From positions 1 to 64,000 of the forward strand of contig CAVWXX010000018.1 of the NCBI GenBank assembly GCA_963759155.1: DNA of 64,000 bases, written 5' to 3'. Of the stretch, positions 27,128 to 36,774 are shown piece after piece (positions within the stretch are counted from its first letter, which is position 1; each line of letters begins with the position of its first letter). Both the position numbers and the translations under genes were made by a program. The stretch comes from SZUA-36 sp963759155. GTDB taxonomy: Bacteria; Pseudomonadota; Gammaproteobacteria; Xanthomonadales; SZUA-36. The notes under the pieces were generated by a model, which was not told the origin of the DNA, ran no database searches, and saw only the letters and a list, made by a program, of their open reading frames with translations.

Positions 27128-27604
27128 ATGGAGTCCAAAGTTATGAAGAAATATCTAATGATCTTAATTTTTATCCTGGTATCAGCCACACTGATTGCGT
27201 GCGGCAAAAGCGATGAAGGCCATTCAGAGGCTGCGGCCGAACACGCATCCAAAGCAGTTGAGCACGTTAAGGCAGCTGGAACCGAAGTAGCTGCAGCGAC
27301 CAAGGAAACCGCAGCCGAGGCCGGTGAAGCGGCCAGCGATGCTTATGATGCAGCGGGTGAAGCCGCCAGTGACGCACTCGATGCAGCGGGTGAGGCAGCC
27401 AGTGATGCCTACGATGCAGCAGCAGACAAGGCCAGTGATGCTTTAGATGCTGCAGGCGAAGCCGCCAGTGATGCCGCTGACAAGGCAGGCGAAATGGCCA
27501 GTGACGCTGCAGATGCTGCCACTGAAGCCTATGACTCAACAAAGAAGGCAGCTGAAAAGAAACTTGAAGACGTCACTAAAGATTCTGACGGTTCTGGCAA
27601 CTGA
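27128..27604 (+). CDS. Alanine-rich repeat lipoprotein
   Basis: The start at ATG 27128 is favoured by GAGAGGGA just upstream; ATG 27143 is an alternative. The product is 158 residues. A signal sequence ends in the lipobox LIAC. The rest is low-complexity alanine/glutamate/aspartate, built of 11-residue repeats of the type GEAASDAYDAA (33 bp at DNA level, about six copies from 27320). The 11-residue periodicity recalls LEA-type or apolipoprotein-type amphipathic helices. It is probably envelope-anchored and helical, with unknown function; stress protection is only an analogy. It follows hflKC by 70 bp and has its own terminator. Confidence 0.75.
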   Translation: MESKVMKKYLMILIFILVSATLIACGKSDEGHSEAAAEHASKAVEHVKAAGTEVAAATKETAAEAGEAASDAYDAAGEAASDALDAAGEAASDAYDAAADKASDALDAAGEAASDAADKAGEMASDAADAATEAYDSTKKAAEKKLEDVTKDSDGSGN

Positions 27605-27631
27605 CTGATATTGCGTTAAATACATGCAAAA

Positions 27632-27667
27632 GGCCCCAACCTTTTTGACAAGGTTGGGGTCAACTTT
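27632..27667 (+). terminator. Rho-independent terminator
   Basis: CCCCAACCTT (27634-27643) pairs with AAGGTTGGGG (27650-27659) over a 6-base loop, about 30 bp after the repeat lipoprotein. The downstream tract is TCAACTTTCT, so U-richness is modest. Confidence 0.75.
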
Positions 27668-27816
27668 CTACCCTTATCCAGCACACTGTATTACCCCCCC
27701 GAATAATTTCCTGCTACCCTGTTCTTTCACCGCCTTAAAGCTGCGGATACGAAGGAATTATCTATTTCTGAAAACTCAGCATGGCCTTTGGCAGACAACA
27801 CGGAAAATAGCCGGCA

Positions 27817-28596
27817 ATGAGTTCGAATATTATTCAGATTTCAGATAACTTCTGGAACATTCGGGGTTCTTTCAAAGTCGCCATGGTCATAGATATCGGC
27901 ACGCAGGCTTCGCTGGTCAAACTGGCAAACGGAAAATTTGTCTTTCTGGATTCCTATACCTTGAGTGGTTCGGCACAAAAGAAAGTAGATAAGCTGACCA
28001 ATAATGGTAAGGATGTCGCGGCTGTCTTAAACCTGCACCCCTTCCACACCCTGCATGTCGAATGGATGTTTGAACACTATCCCAAGGCGAAACATTACGG
28101 CACCGCTCGTCACCTGGCTAAATTTCCTGATCTTGACTGGCAACCAACACACACCGAGGACACTGAAACACAGGCGTTGTTTGCCGGGGATTTCGAGTTT
28201 TCCATACCGCGTGGTGTCGAGTTTATTTCCGATGATGAAAACATCCATTTTTCATCGGTGCTGGTGTTTCACCCTGCATCCAATACGATACATGTCGATG
28301 ATACGCTGATGTATATCCGCCTGCCCCTGTTGATGCGTTTTTTTGGCTTACCCAACTCTTTCAGTTTTCATCCTACGCTTGGCCGGGTACTGGAAAAACG
28401 CGAGGGCGCCGTGCACGATTTCCGCGTTTGGGCCAATCAGCTTGCAGATAATTGGAAAAATGCAGAAAACCTGTGCGCAGCTCATACCGCCACCCTGCAA
28501 ACGAATGAGGACGATACATCCATTCGTGACCGTATCATCGAGGCATTGAACAAAGTCGAGAACAAGTTAGCGTCACACGAACGCAAATACGGCTAG
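27817..28596 (+). CDS. Possible metallo-beta-lactamase-fold protein (tentative)
   Basis: The 259-residue protein has no signal peptide. The segment LNLHPFHTLHVEWMFEHYPKA resembles the histidine cluster and helix of metallo-beta-lactamase-fold proteins of the DUF4336 kind, followed by KHYGTARHLAKFPDLDW. A later VFHPASNTIHVDDTLMY could supply another metal site. The assignment is an impression from motifs, not firm. The C-terminal 60 residues look helical. Its role is unknown. It is a single-gene unit. Confidence 0.55.
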   Translation: MSSNIIQISDNFWNIRGSFKVAMVIDIGTQASLVKLANGKFVFLDSYTLSGSAQKKVDKLTNNGKDVAAVLNLHPFHTLHVEWMFEHYPKAKHYGTARHLAKFPDLDWQPTHTEDTETQALFAGDFEFSIPRGVEFISDDENIHFSSVLVFHPASNTIHVDDTLMYIRLPLLMRFFGLPNSFSFHPTLGRVLEKREGAVHDFRVWANQLADNWKNAENLCAAHTATLQTNEDDTSIRDRIIEALNKVENKLASHERKYG

Positions 28597-28714
28597 CCCT
28601 GACAATTCATTTTTAAACGCCTTTTCAGGGCATCAATCAATACGCTACAATGAAAGTGCAATCTGCTTGTTGTTAAGAATGACCTCATAACATTTCCAGG
28701 CAGGAGTACATGAA

Positions 28715-29314
28715 GTGACACGTCGATCGAATTTTGCGTACGTTTTCGTGCTCACCGCCTTCCTTTGGCCCATTTTCCATGTTTCAGCCGACCAGGCTCT
28801 GACTGAAGCGTCACCAGGTCCCGCGATATCAGAACAGGATAAAGCCCTGCAACAGGTGCGTGATGAACTGAATGATGTCGGACACCGCTGGTATGCCATC
28901 ACCCGCCTCAAATGGGGCTTTCCGCTCCGCTTTTCCGCTGGCTTTGGAGCTATTCTGACAAAACAACCGAAGAATATTGACTGCGCGACAGGTTGCGCAG
29001 TGCGTGGATGGCACTTCGAAGTGGAACCGGGCCAGTACGGTATTCAGGGTAGCATCGGCTGGGGTAAATTGATCGGGGAAACGGGTCGTACAAAGCGATG
29101 GCTGCACACTGTCAACTGGGGCTGGGCCGTACGCGGCTCCGTACTGCGGACATGGCGATATGGTCCAATGGGGCCCATTGATCAAACCCTGGTTGGCGTG
29201 GAAGGCAGCCTATCCATTGTAAGGCTCAATATGTCGGTGGGCCTGATGCGTTCTCTGACGTCTGCAACAGATGACGATTGGGTGTTTACAGGTGCTGTAG
29301 GAATAGGTTTTTGA
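28715..29314 (+). CDS. Exported protein, possibly a small outer-membrane beta-barrel
   Basis: The start is GTG 28715: an AGGAG lies 8 bases upstream, and the nearby ATG at 28710 runs straight into a stop. The 199-residue product has a signal peptide ending around HVSA before DQA. The mature part shows alternating hydrophobic strands (WGFPLRFSAGFGAI, YGIQGSIGWGKL, LNMSVGLMRSL) and ends in a terminal phenylalanine after VFTGAVGIG, the usual outer-membrane barrel signature. It is followed after 4 bp by another exported-protein gene, probably in one operon. Confidence 0.65.
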   Translation: MTRRSNFAYVFVLTAFLWPIFHVSADQALTEASPGPAISEQDKALQQVRDELNDVGHRWYAITRLKWGFPLRFSAGFGAILTKQPKNIDCATGCAVRGWHFEVEPGQYGIQGSIGWGKLIGETGRTKRWLHTVNWGWAVRGSVLRTWRYGPMGPIDQTLVGVEGSLSIVRLNMSVGLMRSLTSATDDDWVFTGAVGIGF

Positions 29315-29318
29315 GCGG

Positions 29319-30308
29319 GTGAATATTCGGCTCAAATGTTTGACCGCAATCATCGTTATGATAATGCCTGGGGGCATTCTCCAGGCACTGGAAACAGACC
29401 AGTTTTATGCCTGGGGTAAACCGATCGACGACTCAAGCCATTACCTGAACGCCTGGATAAGGCTTCAGATACAGGACGCGCTCGATTCCAAAGTCAATAA
29501 GAAGCCGCGTAGCTGCGAGGCCGCGATCAACATCATCCAAAAACGCCTGCAACATTCTATCTACCAGCCTATTGAGATATGGATTAACTCCACCAACCTC
29601 GTTGACCGGGTTCCACGCGGCCTGGAAGAATATCGGGACTACCGGAATTCCTACCTGCTATCCAAAACCGTACCACTTGATACTGCCCGTGGCTTGCAAC
29701 CAAGCCCGACACTTGAAGTGAATGACATTCGTTTTGGTTCAGACAAGCTGGCCCATTTTTTTTCAGAGGGTTGGTGGTATTACAACTGGTGGCAGAAGAA
29801 CAAGGACAGCGCCGGTGAAGATGAATTAAAACGAAACTTACTCCTCTACGGTATAAAACTCGAAAAATGGGTACAGGGTGAGTTGCTAACCGGCGTTATT
29901 TCTCCGGCTGATATGGAAGCCAATTACCAGGGATTTATTTTTTATCAGCAACTTTGCAACACCAATGAGCCACTACTTTACCAACTGGATGGCCGTTGGC
30001 ATTTTTCTGACGCTTTTGACATCAGCAACTATGTCATGCCGGAGTGGGATGAATCATGGAATGCCAATATCTACAGCAAACTGAGGTGGAAAGGCATCCG
30101 TCAAACCATGATGAGCTATTGTCCGATGTTGCAAAGTGACTGGGTAAAAAAACAGCGGGCACATTACGCTGCCCAGAACGATGAAACACCAACGGAAGAA
30201 CTGATCAGGCAGCTGGTGGCCGCCGGAGAACTGCCGGATCCCCATTCTTTCGATATTGTCACGGTTTGTGAACAAACCCCTCAAAAGCTTTATATGACAC
30301 CTCAATAA
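29319..30308 (+). CDS. Exported protein of unknown function
   Basis: The start is GTG 29319, four bases after the preceding stop. The 329-residue product has a signal peptide (ending about ILQA before LET). A motif RFGSDKLAHFFSEGWWYYN resembles the DK(I/L)xHFF segment of some small periplasmic or membrane-associated proteins of the DUF2279/YfiM kind, but the rest does not match anything I recognise. Several conserved-looking cysteines are present. Probably periplasmic and co-transcribed with the barrel-like gene upstream. Confidence 0.6.
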   Translation: MNIRLKCLTAIIVMIMPGGILQALETDQFYAWGKPIDDSSHYLNAWIRLQIQDALDSKVNKKPRSCEAAINIIQKRLQHSIYQPIEIWINSTNLVDRVPRGLEEYRDYRNSYLLSKTVPLDTARGLQPSPTLEVNDIRFGSDKLAHFFSEGWWYYNWWQKNKDSAGEDELKRNLLLYGIKLEKWVQGELLTGVISPADMEANYQGFIFYQQLCNTNEPLLYQLDGRWHFSDAFDISNYVMPEWDESWNANIYSKLRWKGIRQTMMSYCPMLQSDWVKKQRAHYAAQNDETPTEELIRQLVAAGELPDPHSFDIVTVCEQTPQKLYMTPQ

Positions 30309-30391
30309 GCAATTTGAATTGCGGATGTTTCGCGGCTGGTCCAACTGCTAGAATATCCTGTCTTCGATCAAATCCCTCAAAGGACCCGATA

Positions 30392-32491
30392 ATGCAATTT
30401 AAAACCCTTATGATATTCGCAGGCCTGCTAAGTATTTCCCCCTTATGGGCCGATGATGATCCTTACCTTTGGCTTGAAGGCGTGGATGACGAAAAGGCGC
30501 TGGACTGGGTCCGCGCCGAGAACGCGGCGACAGCCAGGCGTCTCAAGGCAAATCCTTTGTTTGAAGAACTTTATAGTGAAGCAAAAGCCGTGCTGAATTC
30601 GGCCTCGCGGCTTCCCGATGTTTACCAGGAAGGTGACTGGCTGTATAACTTCTGGCGGGATGAAAAGAACCCCCGGGGTGTATTCAGGCGCACCAGCCTG
30701 TCCCAATTCGCCTCTGATAACCCGGCGTGGGAAATGGTCATTGATATTGATGCCCTGAGTGTCACAGAGAACGAGCAGTGGGTTTTCAAGGGTATGAGCT
30801 GTCTTCCCAAACACCCCGAACATTGCATGGTCAGACTGTCACCCGGTGGTGGCGATGCCGTTGTTTCGCGCGAATTCAATTCAGTTAACAAGACTTTTGT
30901 TGAAGACGGGTTCATTCTGCCGTTGGCCAAAGGCAGTACCAGTTGGATAGACGCCGACACGGTATTTGTGTCAACAGACTTCGGCGAAGGCTCCATGACC
31001 GATTCCGGTTACCCAAGGATTGTCAAACGCTGGAAGCGCGGCACACCACTGGCTGAGGCGAAGACCATCTATGAAGGTGAAGTTAAATCGGTCAGTGCCA
31101 ATGCATTTCGCCTGCGCTCCGCAGGTGACGACATTGACATGGTTCGCGATGGCAAAACATTCTGGACATCCGATCGATTCGAGTTGGTGGATGGTGAGCT
31201 GAAGCATCTCGATATTCCACTCACGGCAAACGTCAATGGTGCGTTCCAGGGTCGCTTAATCATTTCGCTCAAAGAAGATTGGAACCGTGCCGGAACCAGC
31301 TACCGGCAGGGCGCAGTTTTGATCGCCGATACGACGGCCTTACATAAGGGTGGAAAGGGTGCGATCGATATTTTAGTCGAGCCCGATGACACCACCATCG
31401 TGCAGTCTGTGGACACCACCGACTCCACCATCCTTGTTACGGTGCTGGAGAATGTTCGCGGCAAAATATACCGCTACAACCCGGGACCTGAAGGTACATT
31501 TGAACGCAACCTGATCGCTTTCCCGGACAATGGGTCATTGCAGATCACCAGTACCGATGACACCAGTGGCGACTTCTTTGCGAGCTACGAATCATTTACA
31601 AGCCCCCCTGCCCTGTATCACGTCGCTTCAGCAGACTGGCAGCCGCAAAAGGTCAAAAGCCAGGATCCGAGCTTTGACGGCAGCCGTTATCAAACGGAGC
31701 AATATTTCGCGACCTCGGCGGATGGCACCAGGGTTCCCTATTTCGTGGTGATCGCCAAGGATGCCAAACGGGACGGCAAAAACCCCACCCATATCTTTTC
31801 CTATGGTGGTTTCCGCAATTCACTGACACCCTCTTATTCAGGTTCCTACGAGGATCTTTCCGGAGCCTATGGCAAGCTTTGGCTCGACCGGGGTGGCGTT
31901 TTCGTACTCGCCAATATTCGCGGCGGTGGTGAGTTTGGTCCGGCGTGGCATGCCGCGGCACTGAAAGAAAACCGCCACCTGGCATTTGAAGATTTTGAGG
32001 CGATAGCCCAGGACCTGTTCAAGCGTGACATCACCTCACCCCAACACCTGGGTATCGAGGGGCGCTCCAACGGTGGTTTGCTGGTCGGAGCGACCATGAC
32101 CCGCCGCCCTGACCTGTATGGCGCAGTCATTTGCGGCGTACCTTTACTGGATATGAAGCGTTATCACACGCTTCTGGCCGGGGCCAGCTGGATGGCGGAA
32201 TATGGCGATCCGGACAAGCCTGAGGAATGGGCCTACATCAAGGAGTACTCACCCTATCAAAACCTTGAAAGCGGAGTGGATTACCCGGCGGTGTTCTTCT
32301 ATACATCGACACGCGATGACCGGGTACACCCGGGCCACGCCAGGAAAATGGCCGCGCGCATGCAGGAGTTGGATCAGGAAATCTGGTATTACGAAAACAT
32401 GGAAGGCGGGCATGGAGGTTCCACCACCAATGACCAGATGGCTTACCGCCTGGCGCTGGCCTATACACATCTATGGACGCAACTGAAATAG
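30392..32491 (+). CDS. Exported prolyl oligopeptidase (S9A family)
   Basis: From ATG 30392 (AAGGA upstream) the product is 699 residues with a short signal peptide ending at LWA before DDD. The N-terminal DDPYLWLEGVDDEKALDWV is typical of bacterial prolyl-oligopeptidase relatives. A beta-propeller covers about 75-420. The hydrolase domain has the nucleophile motif GRSNGGLLVG, the acid in STRDDRVHPGH, and the histidine in EGGHGGSTT. It should cut short peptides after proline or a related residue, here in the periplasm. It follows the exported-protein gene by about 80 bp. Confidence 0.93.
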   Translation: MQFKTLMIFAGLLSISPLWADDDPYLWLEGVDDEKALDWVRAENAATARRLKANPLFEELYSEAKAVLNSASRLPDVYQEGDWLYNFWRDEKNPRGVFRRTSLSQFASDNPAWEMVIDIDALSVTENEQWVFKGMSCLPKHPEHCMVRLSPGGGDAVVSREFNSVNKTFVEDGFILPLAKGSTSWIDADTVFVSTDFGEGSMTDSGYPRIVKRWKRGTPLAEAKTIYEGEVKSVSANAFRLRSAGDDIDMVRDGKTFWTSDRFELVDGELKHLDIPLTANVNGAFQGRLIISLKEDWNRAGTSYRQGAVLIADTTALHKGGKGAIDILVEPDDTTIVQSVDTTDSTILVTVLENVRGKIYRYNPGPEGTFERNLIAFPDNGSLQITSTDDTSGDFFASYESFTSPPALYHVASADWQPQKVKSQDPSFDGSRYQTEQYFATSADGTRVPYFVVIAKDAKRDGKNPTHIFSYGGFRNSLTPSYSGSYEDLSGAYGKLWLDRGGVFVLANIRGGGEFGPAWHAAALKENRHLAFEDFEAIAQDLFKRDITSPQHLGIEGRSNGGLLVGATMTRRPDLYGAVICGVPLLDMKRYHTLLAGASWMAEYGDPDKPEEWAYIKEYSPYQNLESGVDYPAVFFYTSTRDDRVHPGHARKMAARMQELDQEIWYYENMEGGHGGSTTNDQMAYRLALAYTHLWTQLK

Positions 32492-32555
32492 CGAGCGGTT
32501 TACAAAACACCAGGTATTTCGGCATCCCGGCCCTGAAAAAGAAAAGGATATCCAA

Positions 32556-33878
32556 CTGATTATTAACAACAGATTACAAGCCGCCATAACGGCGCTGCTA
32601 CTGATATTTTCAAGCGTCTGCGGCGCACAGTCGCAGGCGGATGAAAGTTTTTTGCATGGGACAGGTGGCATCAACACCGAAAAGGGGCAATCCTCGCCTT
32701 ACCTTCTGCTTGTTTCAATCGATGGTTTTCGTTGGGATTACATGTCTCGCTACCCTACACCTAACCTCGATCGCATTGCGGCCAACGGCTCAATGGCACA
32801 ACGTCTGCTACCGGTGTTTCCCACGCTGACCTTTCCGAATCACTATTCAATCGCAACAGGACTCTACCCGGATCACCACGGAATCGTGGCCAATAACTTC
32901 CCCGACCCTGACAGAAATATATGGTATTCGCTGAAACAGCGCGAAACCGTGGAGGACGGCCGGTTTTATGCGGGCGAGCCCATCTGGGTTACTGCCGAAT
33001 CCCAGGGTGTGGTTGCCGCCGCATTTTTCTTTGTTGGCACCGAAGCACCGATCAAGGGCGTCTCCCCTTCCCATTGGCGCAGTTTTGACAAGAAAATTTC
33101 CGGTGAAGACCGTGTCGACCAGGTACTGAAATGGCTGGAAGAACCAGAACGGAACCGGCCGCATATGGTGACACTGTACTTTGAAGATGTGGATGATCAT
33201 TCACACTGGTTTGGGCCTGACTCAGTGGAAAACATCGAAGCCATTCAACTCGTTGACAGCTATATCGGTCGCCTGTTGGACGGACTCGAAAAACTGCCCT
33301 ATGCAGACCAGGTCAATATCATCCTCCTTTCCGATCATGGACAGGGTGCTTATCTGGAAAACCAGCAAACCTACCTTTTGGCTGATCATGTGGACCTCGA
33401 TGAAACACAAATCATAGAGGGTGGTTCCTATCTGTTCCTGCATTTTAACCGTGATGATCCGGCACGTGCTGCCGAAATCGTTGCCTCGGTCAACAACAGC
33501 TGGAAGCATGGACGCGCCTATCTGCCACAAGACGCACCCGCGCAATGGCACGTCGGAAACAACCCGCGCTTCCCGGATGTCATCCTGGTGGCGGAAGCAG
33601 GCTACGCCGTGCTTTCCACGGCGGAGAAAACGTATAAAATCAACAAGGGTGACCATGGCTGGGCACCCGAAACACCGGACATGCACGGTTTTTTTGTCGC
33701 CTGTGGACCCAATATCAAACCCGGCGTTGCACTGGGCCCTGTTATCAACATAGATATCTACCCTTTGATGTTGTCCATTCTTGGTCTTGATGCACCGGCT
33801 ATAGTGGATGGCAATGCCAGCACAATAGCCGGACCCCTATATACACCCAGGAGCGCAAATTCATGTTTGAAGCCATAA
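32556..33878 (+). CDS. ENPP-type nucleotide pyrophosphatase/phosphodiesterase, exported
   Basis: The catalytic domain is clear: metal Asp in VSIDGFRWDY, nucleophile Thr in FPTLTFPNHYSIATGLYP, DHHGI, YFEDVDDHSHWFGP, LSDHGQG, and a late GDHGWAPETPDMHG. No ATG, GTG or TTG lies upstream of the TTG at 32652, yet the frame upstream encodes a typical signal peptide (IINNRLQAAITALLLIFSS, then VCGAQSQA). An AAGGA at 32544-32548 points to a rare start, CTG 32556 or ATT 32559; about 440 residues result. It should hydrolyse phosphodiester or pyrophosphate bonds of nucleotides in the periplasm. Its last 16 bases overlap the PPK2 gene. Confidence 0.85.
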   Translation: MIINNRLQAAITALLLIFSSVCGAQSQADESFLHGTGGINTEKGQSSPYLLLVSIDGFRWDYMSRYPTPNLDRIAANGSMAQRLLPVFPTLTFPNHYSIATGLYPDHHGIVANNFPDPDRNIWYSLKQRETVEDGRFYAGEPIWVTAESQGVVAAAFFFVGTEAPIKGVSPSHWRSFDKKISGEDRVDQVLKWLEEPERNRPHMVTLYFEDVDDHSHWFGPDSVENIEAIQLVDSYIGRLLDGLEKLPYADQVNIILLSDHGQGAYLENQQTYLLADHVDLDETQIIEGGSYLFLHFNRDDPARAAEIVASVNNSWKHGRAYLPQDAPAQWHVGNNPRFPDVILVAEAGYAVLSTAEKTYKINKGDHGWAPETPDMHGFFVACGPNIKPGVALGPVINIDIYPLMLSILGLDAPAIVDGNASTIAGPLYTPRSANSCLKP

Positions 33879-34735
33879 AGAACCCCTGCCTTGTACCTTT
33901 TGATGGTGAATTTAGTCACTCGGATGCGAACACATTTGTTGAAACCGTACCCAAGGACAAACAGTACAAAAAGCGGCTTGAGAAGCTGGTCGATAATATT
34001 GCTGACCTGCAACGTCGTTTGTACGCCTCTGACCAATACTCGGTACTACTGGTTTTTCAGGCCATGGACGCAGCCGGCAAGGACAGTACCATCCGTGCCG
34101 TGATGTCCGGCATTGACCCCACGGGATGCCAGGTATTTTCATTCAAGCAACCCAGTTCAGAAGAACTGGATCATGACTTTTTGTGGCGAACGGCAAAAAG
34201 CCTGCCACAGCGTGGCCGGATCGGTATCTTCAACCGCAGTTATTATGAGGAAGTACTGGTCGTACGCGTTCACCCGGAATACCTGGGAGGGCAGAAACTA
34301 CCCTTCAAACCAGACCTGGATGAACTCTGGCAACAGCGCTTTGAATCCATACGTGATCATGAGAAACACCTGGCCAGAAACGGTACGGTGGTACTCAAAT
34401 TCTGGTTGAATGTTTCCCGGAATGAACAGCGCAAACGCTTTCTGTCCCGGCTTGATGAGCCAGAAAAAAACTGGAAGTTTTCAGCAGGTGACATCGATGA
34501 AAGCGCACTCTGGAATGATTATATGAACGCCTATGAAAAGGCCTTGAGTGCAACATCCCGGCCATGGGCGCCCTGGTATGCCATACCGGCAGATAACAAG
34601 CCTTACGCGCGTTTACAGGTGGCAGAGATCATTGTTGAATCCCTCAAGAGTTTAAATCTGCAGTACCCCGAGGTTTCAAAAAAACACCTTGAAGAAATTA
34701 GTGAGATGCGCAAATTACTTGAAAAACCACTATAA
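33863..34735 (+). CDS. ppk2: Polyphosphate kinase 2 family protein
   Basis: The 290-residue protein has the PPK2 Walker A loop (AMDAAGKDSTI), the lid/Walker B region (FNRSYYEEVLVVRVHPE), and the conserved WKFSAGDIDESALWNDY and PWYAIPADNK blocks. The length fits a one-domain PPK2. These cytoplasmic enzymes transfer phosphate between polyphosphate and nucleoside mono- or diphosphates; the class (ADP- or AMP-using) is not resolved here. AGGAG lies 9 bases before the start. The start overlaps the end of the exported nucleotide phosphodiesterase gene, suggesting coupled expression of two phosphate-handling enzymes. Confidence 0.93.
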   Translation: MFEAIKNPCLVPFDGEFSHSDANTFVETVPKDKQYKKRLEKLVDNIADLQRRLYASDQYSVLLVFQAMDAAGKDSTIRAVMSGIDPTGCQVFSFKQPSSEELDHDFLWRTAKSLPQRGRIGIFNRSYYEEVLVVRVHPEYLGGQKLPFKPDLDELWQQRFESIRDHEKHLARNGTVVLKFWLNVSRNEQRKRFLSRLDEPEKNWKFSAGDIDESALWNDYMNAYEKALSATSRPWAPWYAIPADNKPYARLQVAEIIVESLKSLNLQYPEVSKKHLEEISEMRKLLEKPL

Positions 34736-34767
34736 AAAAGGCTCTGCCCTGTTTTAAAACCAGGGAA

Positions 34768-36630
34768 TCAGCGCTCTTTTTTAGCGCTCATGTCCGCATA
34801 GGGGTTCGTGAGGTTCAGATCAACGCTTTTCTCAAAGCCGGGAATACGAATCTCACTTGCACTGATCGAGAGATCATCACTCTCAACAACGTTTTCACCC
34901 AGTTGATAGATCGGTGGAAAATCGCCGCCGTCGGCCCTGTCGTCATAGTCCGCTGCGGTGGAGGCAACCACCTCATTGCGCTTGCGCCAGGCATGCATTT
35001 CTTTTTCACCCCAACGTTGTGTGAGCATGTCTTTCGTGCGGTCGGGCGAGAGAAAGAAGCCGGTCGCATTGTTACCACCAAAGCCCTTGGAGTTGATAAA
35101 AGCACCCTCCATGTATCGGGGTTCAATCTCAAGGTGGGACAGGGAAAAATTCAGGTTTGAGTCGTGAACATCGTCGGCGACGTGATCAACGGTCGTGATA
35201 CCCGGCATGACGCCATATTCCCAGGTGCCAAGGATAGCTGCCAACTGGTCGCCACCTGCCGGCCCAAGAGAATGACCGACGTAGGCCTTAATCGCACTGA
35301 CCGGCCAGCGCGCTATTCCGAACGTTCTCGCCATCTCGTTCAGGACATGCGATTCGGTCACGCGGTTTTGCTGGGTGCCGGTGCCGTGGGCAAACATCTG
35401 CGTATTCTCACGCAGACCCTTTTCACCCAGGATGGCCCGGGCCACACCCATGGCCTTACCCACGGTGAGGTAGTTTCCGATACCGGGACCGGGTATGGAT
35501 TTTTTGTAACCATCAGCGTTGACGTAGACGCCACCCACCGAGCCGAGAATTCGTGCGCCCAGCTGCAGGGCAAGCTCGTCGTCCATAATAACCGTATAGA
35601 CTGCTGACTCGGCAACGGTAAAACCTGTGTTACTTGAGAAGGGGCGGCAGGCGCGGCGGTAATCAGCCACATGACTGTCATCGAGTGCCATCAGCTGCTC
35701 ATCTTCGGCCAGTGCACCCATGGTCCGGTAACCCTCCATCACCTCAGGAACAACGGGGGCTTCAGAGTTACCAACGATGATCAGCCTTTTGCGGCCGCTC
35801 TTTATCTCTTCAATGCCATGACGGACGTTGTAGAGGTAGGTGGCGCAGGCACCGATCATACCGCCGGTGCCACCGGCCGAACCCAGTACGTATGCATTGA
35901 CGAAATCACCGGGCATTTCGGAAAGACCGAGTGGCACATTCTTGGATGAAGGTCGCTTACCACACATTGGATTCTGAAAAAGAGAACCATAACCCTCACT
36001 GTCCAATTGGCCCATGGCACTTGAGGAATAGACAGCCATCTGATCAGGTGGTACAACCGCTTTGAGTCGTTCAATAGAGATGCCGGTAGACCGCAAAGCA
36101 TCCGATGCGCCGTACACCGCCAACTGCAAACCCCGGGGATGGTTACGGGACTGATAGAGTTCACCGGGGTTGAACCCCTTGGGCAACTGGCCTGCACTGC
36201 TGACCCGGGACACACGGGAATTCGGGATGAGCGCATCCAATTCCCCGGTAACCGATATACGTACCGTGCTGTCATCGATTGTCTCCACCTGCCAGTTCTC
36301 TGGTATGGTCCCGGGCAGCTGTCGTTTACTCAATGCAAATGTCAGCGGCTCTCCATCGCGTGCCGATCGAAGTTTCGCAGTACTCTGAATGAATATATTG
36401 GCGGGATCAAAAAGGTCGATACGCCGGATCAGCGTGTTTTCCCGGATATAACTTCGGCTTTGTGGATCATCAAAATCATCCACGCCCATCAGCCCCGCAA
36501 GACTGCGGTAAGTCTGACTCTGTTGAGCCGGGTTCAATGCATCAATCACCATACGTTTATAGGCATGATGAAATGATAAACGCCCCGCGGGATTGATCCC
36601 TCCGAACCCCGTAATGACCGGTAATCTCAT
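34768..36630 (-). CDS. Beta-ketoacyl synthase (FabB/FabF-like) with extended N-terminus
   Basis: The product is 620 residues against about 410 for FabB/F. The thiolase-fold core carries the Cys-His-His triad: Cys262 (GMIGACATYLY), His415 (AHGTGTQQNR) and His453 (KAYVGHSLGPAGG). The first 165 residues and the last 60 or so are additions; the N-terminus still opens with a synthase-like RLPVITGFGGINPAG. It should condense acyl thioesters with malonyl-ACP. No ACP, ketoreductase or other fatty-acid gene is nearby, so a standalone role in a special lipid is possible but unproven. The upstream region holds TTCGAA-type inverted repeats. Confidence 0.9.
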   Translation of the reverse strand: MRLPVITGFGGINPAGRLSFHHAYKRMVIDALNPAQQSQTYRSLAGLMGVDDFDDPQSRSYIRENTLIRRIDLFDPANIFIQSTAKLRSARDGEPLTFALSKRQLPGTIPENWQVETIDDSTVRISVTGELDALIPNSRVSRVSSAGQLPKGFNPGELYQSRNHPRGLQLAVYGASDALRSTGISIERLKAVVPPDQMAVYSSSAMGQLDSEGYGSLFQNPMCGKRPSSKNVPLGLSEMPGDFVNAYVLGSAGGTGGMIGACATYLYNVRHGIEEIKSGRKRLIIVGNSEAPVVPEVMEGYRTMGALAEDEQLMALDDSHVADYRRACRPFSSNTGFTVAESAVYTVIMDDELALQLGARILGSVGGVYVNADGYKKSIPGPGIGNYLTVGKAMGVARAILGEKGLRENTQMFAHGTGTQQNRVTESHVLNEMARTFGIARWPVSAIKAYVGHSLGPAGGDQLAAILGTWEYGVMPGITTVDHVADDVHDSNLNFSLSHLEIEPRYMEGAFINSKGFGGNNATGFFLSPDRTKDMLTQRWGEKEMHAWRKRNEVVASTAADYDDRADGGDFPPIYQLGENVVESDDLSISASEIRIPGFEKSVDLNLTNPYADMSAKKER

Positions 36631-36774
36631 TAATTAATTCCTTTCCTGTCAACCTGGCACGACAAAACACTGCCCTGCGCGCCTAAAGTGCAAACACATT
36701 GGTCGGCCATTCTACTCAGCCTTGTTAAAAGAAGCGAACTCTTGTTTGGAAGCGGAAAAATTGATTGGTGTTAA

